Shown piece after piece: positions 13,074 through 22,176 of a stretch of 64,000 bases of DNA (position 1 is the first letter of the stretch; the number at the start of each line of letters is the position of its first letter). The notes under the pieces are model-generated. The model ran no database searches and was not told where the DNA came from. It worked only from the letters and a program-made list of their open reading frames with translations. Made by a program: the position numbers and the translations under genes. Location: assembly GCF_021134715.1 (NCBI RefSeq), contig NC_060017.1:4216001-4280000 (forward strand). The letters run 5' to 3'. This stretch comes from Daphnia pulex (taxonomy: Eukaryota > Arthropoda > Branchiopoda > Diplostraca > Daphniidae).

Positions 13074-14805
13074 TTAGTCGACGGACAAAAGGGGCAACGC
13101 TACTTTACACCATTCGCTATGCCAGCGCAGGCTTTGGTATACCTCCAATTGACGACGGTAGAGCTGACGATTTTCTTCGTTGTTCTGCGGAAATCCGTGG
13201 AACCAGGCGAGTAATTTATCGGCTAAATCACCTGCGGTCTTGAAAATCATTCCGTTTTTGCCGTCTGTTACCAGCTCCTTCAAACTAATAAAAGAATAGA
13301 GTCAAAAACGTAAAAGATGAAAGCCAAGCGGTGTGGAGAAAAAGTTTGGATTTGTAACTAACCAGTCGTATCCGACAGCACAGACAGGCAAACCACATCC
13401 AAACATGTCTACTATTTTCATCGGCAGATCGAATCCAGAGGAGGACGTGTGAAGACTAACCCCCAAGTCAGCACTGGCTGTAAACATCTAATCTATCTTG
13501 ACCAAGCTCAATTGATTGTTTTCAAATATTTTTACCGATCAGTTTTGGATAGTCTTCCGGTTCGAGCCATGGAGTACATATTTCTACGTGCTGCCATTCC
13601 TTGGCCTGAATGAGTTTAGCATAATAATTTTTGAGGGGTCCTTTTCCAGTTATAACACACAATAATGGCGGGTAGTCAGATGAATTAACTGATCGGTTCA
13701 GCTCATACTCTGTAAAAAAAAAATCAATTTAATAAAGAAGTCTGATTTTTAACTTAAAACAACAAAACAACCATCTAAAGCATCGAGCAAAATAGAGAAA
13801 TCTTCGTCTTCTGTCCAAGATGTGCTCGACACAAGCAGACCTGGACGATCTAAACGTAGCCGAACTTCTCCATCAGCAAAACGTTCCGTCAGTAGAGTGT
13901 CATCTGGGCGAGAAGAGGAAAACTCGTGATAATCCTTTCCCAACTTGAGAAAAAGTTCATGTTTCTCAGACAAGGATACCGGACGAAAGATTTCTGCTGG
14001 TCGATCATACAATGTAGTAGCACTAACATAGAAATAATTTTAAACATGGCATACAGCCAACAAATCACAGTATAGATGCATTGCACATACCAAACACCCC
14101 AGTTCTTTTGAAGATCTTGACTCATAGCTTTTGTCACACACATATTTATGCCGGCCAATCTCCCGAAAAAAGCTTCAATGAAATGTGAAAATCTAGTCAG
14201 TAAATGACTGGGACCAAGAGTAAGTCCCATGATTGTGTAACCTACAAAATATCGAGAATGTATTGTGTAATTATTAAAATGAAAAATTAACTTGAAAGTA
14301 TTTTTGGTGTAAAAAGAACCTTCGTAAGTGTAATATAATAAGTACCATAGTTATGCCAATCAATAGCCAGCTGAGTTCTGTTGACTCTAGCTATAAACCA
14401 ACAAACTGGAAGTGTAGGAATTGAAGGTGGATTTTGCACTAGATAGAAACTTGGTTTAGATATCCAAAAGAGAGTCCAAACCAAAAACCAAGTTTGCCAT
14501 AGAACTTTTAGGAAGTATGTGATGAACCGAGGAAAAACTGTAAAAATCCAAATGTTAGCTTTGTATGGAAAATCTGTAATGTTTCGAAGAACAAATATAC
14601 TTGAGATAAAGGAAGGAGGTGGGTTCATATAATGGAATGATATTTTTGGAGAGAACAACAGATCTGAATGAGGAGCTGATCCACTATATCCAACAATATC
14701 TACACTGTATCCTTCTTTTGCTAGTGATAAAGCATGATATTGCATCCTTGGGCTCCTTCCCACGTCCCCTAACACCACGACACAAGCTCTTTTATCAACC
14801 GCCAT
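13074..14805 (-). CDS. ALG1: Chitobiosyldiphosphodolichol beta-mannosyltransferase ALG1
   Basis: Exons (minus): 14805-14346, 14241-14091, 14022-13772, 13709-13536, 13477-13363, 13284-13074, giving 453 aa (human 464). ALG1 adds the first mannose to GlcNAc2-PP-dolichol on the cytosolic face of the ER in N-glycan precursor synthesis. Diagnostic stretches are [20 protein letters not shown] at the N-terminus, [16 protein letters not shown] across the first intron, [10 protein letters not shown] with [19 protein letters not shown], and [20 protein letters not shown] then [12 protein letters not shown] in the GT1/GT33 C-terminal half, including the Glu/Asp-rich nucleotide-sugar region. The N-terminal hydrophobic anchor of vertebrate ALG1 is short here because the model starts just before the first beta strand; an extra upstream exon is possible. 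Divergent from RGP1. Confidence 0.95.
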
Positions 14806-15722
14806 CGTAGTTTTGGGTGTTCTTTAACAAAACAAAACAAAATCTTTGCTAATCTTTCAAAATTTTGAACTTTACACACACCAACGTCTTCTGCACTACT
14901 GCCAAGTGCCAACACAATACGGACTCCTTGTAAGCTAGGGGCTAGAGATTGCAAGTCCTTGATCGTCGGACGATGGGTTGTCAGATGAATTTTTTAAATA
15001 ATTTTTGAAAAGGGAGTCAATCGATAAAACTTGGAAAACTAATTTGAAATATCTCAACTAATCTTTATCCAGTTATAGAAAAATGTACAGTTTAGAAGGA
15101 ATTGGCGTTTCCCGTATGGGGGAAGGTCATTGGCTGCCTCCACCTAGCACTAAACATTTTAAACTCTTGCCTAATTTCAGGAGGGAAGCAGTTATTTCAT
15201 TCAGTTTCTTTTATTTTTTGGTTAGGCGATCAAGAAATTTTTAAATGATATGAACAGCGATCAAATTTTAATCGCGCTCAAGGAAATATGGTACAGGCAC
15301 AGCGTTACCACGTTACGATTAAATGTGCCGTGATTACGTGGGGTAGCGCGGGGACGAAGCCCGCGCCCGCTGCTCCACCGCTCTTGCGTCTGATTCAGAA
15401 CAGGAAACAATTAAAGTAAAAATGTAAAAGAAACTAAAAACAGTAATAACTGCTAAGCGGTAAGATTTCTCTTTTTAAATGGTGTGCAAATAGCTTTGCA
15501 TATAGTTAGAAATTTTTACCGCTAGATGCGCCACCTTATAAGTTATAACTTCGTTTGACAGAAGGTATAGAAAAAGTTAGAATGAACGGCCTCGTAGTCA
15601 AGTTAAGTAAACCATAAGAATCTCATTGTTGATGTTGTTAACCTTAAACTGGGAGTAATTAGAGTTTGTGTTCTGCGCCTCTTTGCTGCTTATTGCATAC
15701 CAATTCTAAATATTATGTCAAG
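14806..15722. other. ALG1-RGP1 divergent intergenic region
   Basis: 917 bp between the two start codons, presumed to hold both promoters and 5' UTRs. It contains a GC-rich hairpin (arms 15346-15352 and 15360-15366, GCGCGGG and CCCGCGC) in otherwise AT-rich DNA. No other coding exon is seen. Confidence 0.6.
15346..15366. repeat. GC-rich hairpin, 7-bp arms
   Basis: GCGCGGG, a 7-nt loop and CCCGCGC, set within a GC-rich island of about 40 bp (15339-15382) in the ALG1-RGP1 spacer. Confidence 0.6.
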
Positions 15723-17313
15723 ATGATTGAGGTTACTGCTAACTTAATAGGAGGCCCGGTTTACTTTACTGGAGATAAAATTTCTTGTCGAGTTACATTC
15801 AGCTACGTTCACCAAACTTCGAAATCTCATAACAGTTATGTTCAAACTAAGTAGGTCTAACGTTCAAAAGATTCTAGTTGTCAATCAAATTTATGCTCAA
15901 TTAAATTTGTTTACATTGTTTTATCTTAGAGATTCTGGTGAATGCAGTGAAGTTTTGGGATGGGCAAGTGCACAAGTAGTATGCATTTGCAGTATAAATC
16001 CACAAAAAGTTTTGGTTTCGGATTCTGTTTCCAATCCCAGTAGGGCTACTTTTAACAGTACATCACTCTCTCCAAGAGCTGGGGAGAGAGGTTTGGTTAT
16101 TTTTTCTACAAAACCTAAAATCCTAGTGTGTGATTTGAAACTGCCTGATGACAGCTGTTCAGAATGTAAGAGATATTTTCTAGTGATTATAAAATCAACT
16201 TGCTAAATTTTAAATTATCTTTGGGGTAAATCTAGATATATACGAAGAAACAATTCCCAGTAATTTACCTCCATCATTTCGGGGCCAGGCAATTAAGTAC
16301 TCTTACAAATTAAAAATTGGATTGCAGAGAGTTGGAGCATCAGTAAAATTGCTGCATGTGCCTCTTAGACTGATGACATGGCAAAGTATTATATGAGGTT
16401 GGAATATTATTTGATTTTTTTAAATCATCCTCTTTTTAGATTTAGGATTGCACAGCTGTCATGATGAGCAAGAAATTGTTGTCTCAAACCCTTTCTTGAA
16501 AACAAATATATCCATGAATTCAGAATTGGATGATCCTTTAGAAAGCATGCAGGCAACTAGATTCATATTTCTTAGATATTAATTGAAACATTAATGACTT
16601 TCATTGAACATTTAATCAAAATTATAGTTACTTACTTCTAGGAGAAGTCCTAGTATTTACAAAGTGACAAACAGTAAAGGAAAAGTAGTAAGTCTCTGCC
16701 TTTTCAAAAATGGATATAGACTTGGGGAGGATATTGTAGGAACATTAGACTTTGGTGATTCTAAGGTTTCGTGCATGCAGGTATTGTCATCAGCTTACAG
16801 CCAATTTTTCAATGATTGATGACCCCATTTTACATGCTTGTCAATGCAGTATTCGGTCACTTTACAAAGCCAAGAACTTGTGCCTGAGGAGAAACGCTGT
16901 CGAATTGGAGGACAACAGTCCAAGCTTGGCGATGAATCCGTTTTAACATCGTACTCAAAGCACCATGAATTTTGGTAACACGATCTAATATAGTACAATT
17001 ATAATAACTGGAGTTAATATTTAAAAAAAAAACTAGTATCGGTTTCCTTCAAACCCATCTCTCGCTCCCTGTTCCACTGCACGTTACGCCGTCATTCGAC
17101 ACGGATATGGTAGCTTTAAAATGGAGACTGCATTTTGAATTTGTTACTGCCGTCTCTGCTTTAAATTGGAATGGCGAAACTGCTTGGGAGCCACCGAAAG
17201 TTACGGATATCGAAACAATGGTTTGGGACTTGCCGATTGTGATTTATCCAACTGCTCCAGCACATGTTTCAAAAGCATTGTATGGTGCATGTGAGGCAAA
17301 TATACTTTTGTAG
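15723..17313 (+). CDS. RGP1: RGP1, partner of RIC1 in the Rab6 GEF complex
   Basis: Exons: 15723-15850, 15930-16165, 16236-16385, 16440-16552, 16628-16780, 16850-16974, 17037-17313, giving 393 aa (human 391). With RIC1 the protein forms the exchange factor that loads Rab6 at the Golgi. The start is MIEVTANLIGGPVYFTGD, matching the family opening MIEVxAxLxxGPVFxxGE. Further matches are LGWASAQVVC, RAGERGLVIFSTKPKILVCD, PPSFRGQAIKYSYKLKIG, the block around NGYRLGEDIVGTLDFGDS, and MVALKWRLHFEFVT near the C-terminus. The intron after residue CAG at 16552 begins GC instead of GT; without it the frame stops, with it the length matches the family. A polyadenylation signal AATAAA is at 17358-17363. 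It converges tail to tail with INO80C, leaving 158 bp between the stops. Confidence 0.94.
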
Positions 17314-17447
17314 GTTGAATTTTGAAGTGGTTGTGTTTACCACAGACTTACCAATTGAATAAATGAAATCCTCAAGATTGCAAGGTTTTTGTCAATCCAC
17401 TAAACAAAAGTAATGTATCTTTTGGCAAAGATTGAAGCTAATAAATT

Positions 17448-17453
17448 TTTATT
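17448..17453 (-). promoter_or_regulatory. Polyadenylation signal of INO80C
   Basis: AATAAA on the minus strand, 19 nt past the INO80C stop. The RGP1 signal (17358-17363, plus) is 84 bp away, so the two transcripts end close together or overlap. Confidence 0.6.
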
Positions 17454-17471
17454 GTACAATACCCAAATTTA

Positions 17472-18307
17472 TTATCCAACTGGATTTGAAGCCTTTCTAA
17501 GAGTCAAGTAACCAGAAACAATATCACTTGGTAATGTTTGGATTGTTCTATATTCATCAGCTTGAGCAAATCTTAGATGAGTGTGTGGATCTGTATAATT
17601 CCCCTATGTATGAAAAAGAAATTGTTAGGGTTTTTAAATAAATTAACTATATACTGATTGTACCAGCAATCCAGATAAATCTGAGTACTTCTTAGCAGGT
17701 TTAAAAGATGGTGGTGCATCAATGCTGCTGTCTGTATTGATGACAAATTTAAGGAAAATGCATAAAATCACCAATTAGAAAATTTTGCTTAACGAATTTC
17801 AAGTCTTTTTTTATTAATACTTACAAAATACAGCTTCTGTAACCCACTCTTGAGATCTTTCTTGTGTTATTAACTGTTTGAGTCCCTTCCAGATTTTTCT
17901 TTTATTTGATTTTTTTGCCTAGATGCAAATAAAGGTTTACCAAAGTCAGGAAACAAAACATACATTTTAGTATTTGTTGATCAATATACAATAAAATAAA
18001 TGGTAATTGTCTAGTGTTATTGTTCTCCTTACTTCATAAGATTTGTTCTTAAATGGAATGTCAACTTTTGTCTCTTCATTGCACACCACCTCATCTAATG
18101 GACCATCAACAGATATGGGACTTGAAACCTGGGGTTCTGTGCGAACTGTACTAACACTGCCAGCATCATTTTTCTTACTGTTTGAGATCTGAAAAAATGA
18201 AACTATAATAGTAAGAAGCAAAAAATGCTTGCATCTAAAGAAATACAGGTTCAATTAATCTAAAACAAATTGTAAAAACTTACACACACTTTCTTTTTTT
18301 TTGCCAT
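17472..18307 (-). CDS. INO80C: INO80 complex subunit C (Ies6-like, YL1 C-terminal domain)
   Basis: Exons (minus): 18307-18284, 18188-18033, 17918-17825, 17731-17664, 17603-17472, giving 157 aa. INO80C/Ies6 is a small subunit of the INO80 nucleosome-remodelling complex and sits with Arp5. The start MAKKKKVC is basic, the middle is low in complexity, then KRKIWKGLKQL and the YL1-C region: DAPPSFKPAKKYSDLSGLLG, NYTDPHTHLRF and LPSDIVSGYLTLRKA, all clear matches to human INO80C. The first coding exon is only 24 nt. The N-terminus is shorter than in human (192 aa), as is usual for this poorly conserved part. Confidence 0.93.
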
Positions 18308-18731
18308 TATGATTATGATAGGCTGCTAGCTATCCGCACTCCAGAGTAGTAACGTCCATACAGCACTCCAGCAGACGTACACATGAAAACAAGAGCTTTG
18401 GGCTATTTTTCCTTAACAAGTGCTGCGACTGGTGGCCAATTTTCGTAAAAATTTAAATAAAGCTCCCCAAAAAAATCTAATTTAATTTATTTTGATAAAA
18501 ATAGTGTCATTCTTATCACACATCAAATGGGGATTTTAAAAAATAAGAAAAAAAAAGAACTGCATCAATTCAATTTTATTTGATGATAAAAAATTAAGCA
18601 CTATTTCGCTATAATATGACAAATGCATGAACAATAAAATTCTTTCTCGGAAGTCGATAGCAAGTAGCAACGTATAAATTTTGTAAACTCAAGGCTGATT
18701 TGATGACGGAAAATGAAAATAACATTCTCTG
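18308..18731. other. INO80C-CLIC spacer
   Basis: 424 bp between the CLIC stop and the INO80C start on the same strand. Expected to hold the CLIC 3' UTR and the INO80C promoter. AT-rich; nothing else seen. Confidence 0.5.
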
Positions 18732-19773
18732 TCATTCGAGATTTACCAGAGCTGCAACTGCGGGAACATCGAATGAATGTTTTGGCGGTTCCTGAATTAG
18801 TTTTTTGTGTTCATCGTAAGCCATTTGACCTAGTTGCGGCCGGTCCAGCCAGTGCAGCACAATTTCTTGATCAGACGGACAAGTTTGCACAAACACATCA
18901 GAATTGTACGCAGCAAATAAATACGCCCAGATGTGAGTAAGGCTAATGGGTATAAAGAAATTCTTTAAAGCAGCACTAGCAACTCGTATATGTTGAAGTT
19001 TCGGCAGGAATTCGCAGTCTAGATGCGTTAAATTATTCCCGCATAAGAATATGCTTCCTCGTTGACCGAGAAAAGTGTTCAACACTTGAAGCTCATTTTC
19101 AAGATGTGTGGAGTCTTTTGAAATCTGCTTAATGTAAAAACAGAAGCGCGAGAACACATTTTTGATCGCAGAATCAGCTTTCGGGTTGTCGTACAGTAGA
19201 CGGTTGTCCGGAAATTTGTTCTGTAAATCAAATTTATAAAATTCGTCTTTGAGTGTACCTAGTAAATTCCAACTAATACGATTACCTCCAAATAAGAAAC
19301 GATATCATCGATGTTGTCAATCACTTGGTCTCCATCTTCAAGGGACGGAACACGGCGCAATCCGCGTTGATGAAAAATTTCTTTGGAAAAAAGTTATACA
19401 TTTATTTTTAGTCCATAAAAGTTTATGCGAATTTATCCCAACTACGGATCGTGTACCTGGTGGTTTAGCTAAATTTACGGTGACGGATCTGAAGTGGAAG
19501 GGATGCTGTAGAGATTTCGTCAATACTACCATGAAGGCTCTCTGTAATAATTGTAATAAAATCTTGTTAACGTAATCCAGATCCCCATTTAACTAAGAAA
19601 TCAACGAACCTGACAAAATGGACAGGCTCCGTAGCGCTTTCCGTCTGCTCCCGCCTTGACGTACAACACCTAGCAACAAAAAATGACGTCATCGGAAAAT
19701 AAAAAATGAAGCAAACTGGTAAAAACAGAACCCTTACCATCATTTGTTGTGAACTTTGAACATCTAAACTCAT
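18732..19773 (-). CDS. Chloride intracellular channel protein (CLIC family, GST fold)
   Basis: Exons (minus): 19773-19738, 19669-19610, 19541-19457, 19380-19286, 19220-18732, giving 254 aa. CLICs have an omega-class glutathione-transferase fold, exist as soluble and membrane forms, and have glutaredoxin-like activity in vitro. Residues 13-32 carry LYVKAGADGKRYGACPFCQ, the thioredoxin-like active site with Cys28 and Cys31. The cis-proline region reads GLRRVPSLEDGDQVIDNIDD, and the all-helical half carries LDCEFLPKLQHIRVA and VFVQTCPSDQEIVLHWL, matching the arthropod and nematode family (DCELMPRLQHIRVA; TQSCPADQDII). An open frame continues upstream of the chosen ATG but has no further ATG. The CPFC motif is a full dithiol; vertebrate CLICs have CPFS. 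Confidence 0.93.
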
Positions 19774-21084
19774 TTTTTCCGCTGCGCTCAAAATTTCAGA
19801 TTTATTTACAAGGGAAGTCACTCTTGTATTTACCAAGTACGCAGACGTAAAGCACCCGTAAGGAAATATGAAATAGTCTGGCAGCTGCTGTACAGCCGCG
19901 ATGAGAAACTCACACTTCTAAAACCCGAATAAGCCAAAATTTAACCAACAGTCTCCAGCAGGTTTATTTTTGGCCGCCCTAAACATGCACACTAACTAAA
20001 TGAACCGTTTTCTAATATCAGCAGTCAGCACAATGTCGAAGTAGAACCAATAAAGAAGCAAAGATACGGGTGTTGAAGCTTGCGACACTGTCTGAAATTC
20101 GCAGTGGTGAACACAAGAAGAATGCTCGGCACCAAAAACACGAGACTAAAGGCTCTATCTGCCCATATACTAGCAGCTAACCGACGCTCAACATGAAATA
20201 AGCCCGAGGGACCACAACAAATGCTGTTTCCCAGTTCTTTTTTTATCTAAAAACTTTCACTCACTTCTCTTCCTAACCATCCATCCCCCCTCTCTCTTTT
20301 GCCATCCGCAACCCGCAAGTCTTTTTTCGGCTTTCAAGTCGGAATTGTTTTTTCACATGCTGTCATTTGTGCTGGTTTGACTCGACCTTTTTCATGTTAT
20401 TGTTTATTGTACTTTTTTTGCTTTCAACCCACAGCCGAAATATGTGAATAATTAGTTCATCCGTTGAGGGGGGGGGGATGGGGTGCGGAAGGCGGAATTG
20501 ACTGGTAAAGTGCGAGATTGAGGTGCGGATTCTCCGCACTTTACTTATTCTCCCCATCCGGACACTTTTGTAAAAGTTTGAATTTTTTAAAGAATTAATT
20601 ATAGTATTTCTGACCTGATCTAAAGCAACCAAACCTAACCAGCTCTGTTTTAACTATTATCGCACAATCAAAAGTGACAATGTTGCTAAACTTACTAAAC
20701 ACAGCTTACTACAACATTAAGTCACATTATAAAATGAAACTAAAGTTATTTGTACTGCTGAATAGTGAATACGATTAATTTTTATTTTTGCGCCCTAGTA
20801 GTTTTGAACTATTTGAAATGCATTCCCCATTCCCATTGTTTCTGTTTCCGCGCAACCATATTTTAGAAGCTCCGAATAAGTTGCGCGGACTGCTTACAGA
20901 CTACAGTGAATCTCATTCTTCTATACAATATACCTTGGCTATGCTATCAGACGTTGTAGTAGGTTATTAAAGAAGATCTTTTGGTAAATACAGCTTACAT
21001 TTTATCATTTTTTTCCGCAAATGTAAGAATAACTGTCTCATTTCTGGTTCAATAGTCATTTATGCGAAAATTGTGGTGCCGAAT
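19774..21084. other. CLIC-COPS7 divergent intergenic region
   Basis: 1.3 kb holding both promoters. It has a 10-nt G run (20468-20477) directly beside nested inverted repeats (20476-20559), and a C/T-rich stretch near 20280. No convincing coding exon. Confidence 0.55.
20476..20559. repeat. Nested inverted repeats in CLIC-COPS7 spacer
   Basis: Outer arms GGATGGGG (20476-20483) and CCCCATCC (20552-20559); inner arms GTAAAGTGCG (20505-20514) and CGCACTTTAC (20535-20544) around a 20-nt loop. Both arm pairs are perfect. The unit could fold into an 84-nt hairpin or be the remnant of a small foldback element; no target-site duplication was identified. Confidence 0.6.
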
Positions 21085-22176
21085 ATGACGACTGACACTA
21101 AACCTACCAGTTTCAACCCCCTTGAACAGTTTGTACTGTTAGCAAAGTCGGCTAAAGGGGCTGCAGCTGTTGAATTAGTAAAGCAGGCTTTAGAAGCTCC
21201 TGGCGTTTATGTGTTTGGTGAACTACTCGACATGCCCAATATTACAGAGGTGAATTTTTTTTATGTTTAATCGATGAAATTTTCTCATTTATGCATATTT
21301 TTTTCTAGCTTCAAACTGATCAATTTCAACCTTACTACAATTTGCTGAAATTATTTGCCTTTGGAACATACAGACAATATCTTGAAAACAGTAGTTCATT
21401 GCCCGAGCTAACACCATTTCAGCAGCAGAAACTGAGACACTTAACAATTGTGACATTATCTGAAACCAACAAAGTGAGTATTGCTATCATTGTTGCATGC
21501 AGTCATCAATGGCATCTTAAGTTAAAGTTCACAGCTACTGTAGTTTGTTTTTATTAATTGTTGTTTCAATTTTAGTGCATTCCATATGAAGTGTTGGTCC
21601 AACAACTTGATATGAAGAATCTCAGAGAACTTGAAGATCTTGTCATTGAAGCCATCTATGGAGGTTTGCCACCAAAATTATTAATTAATACATCTTGATT
21701 TTATCATCAACAATTATTCTTTCAGACGTTATTCATGGGAAATTAGACCAGCGTAACGGTCGTTTGGAAGTTGATTTTGCAATTGGTCGAGATGCTCAAG
21801 TCAAAGACATTGGCCGAATCATTCAAACTTTGAACGATTGGTGTGAAGCATGTGATGCAATTCTCGGAGCCGTTGAAACCCAAGTCATGAATGCAAATTG
21901 TGAAAAGGAAAAGCATATCAAGCATCGTGTCGCTATCGAGGAGGAAGTTTTGAATATTAAAAAAACCTTGAAATCCCAAGTATATCTAGCACTACAATTA
22001 TTTGAAATTCTTAAAACTAAATCTGAATGCTTGAAACTTGACAGATCCAGGAAAGCGATGATATATCTCTTACTGGTGAAACGCGCAATGAAATGTTAGG
22101 TGACAAAGGTAAGAAGCTTGCCAAGGGAAAAGGATTGAAGACCAATGTTCCAAATAAGTTTTGGAATAAATCCTGA
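21085..22176 (+). CDS. COPS7: COP9 signalosome subunit 7
   Basis: Exons: 21085-21249, 21309-21473, 21576-21663, 21726-21979, 22045-22176, giving 267 aa. CSN7 is a PCI-domain scaffold subunit of the COP9 signalosome, the complex that removes NEDD8 from cullins and so controls cullin-RING ubiquitin ligases. The N-terminal helical region has [19 protein letters not shown] and [18 protein letters not shown]; the PCI part has [25 protein letters not shown] and [19 protein letters not shown] followed by [10 protein letters not shown]. The C-terminal helix ([20 protein letters not shown] and a Lys/Glu-rich run) and a basic tail complete it. The ATG was chosen as the first one in the conserved frame; the codons just upstream are GTG. 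A polyadenylation signal AATAAA is at 22277-22282. Confidence 0.95.
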
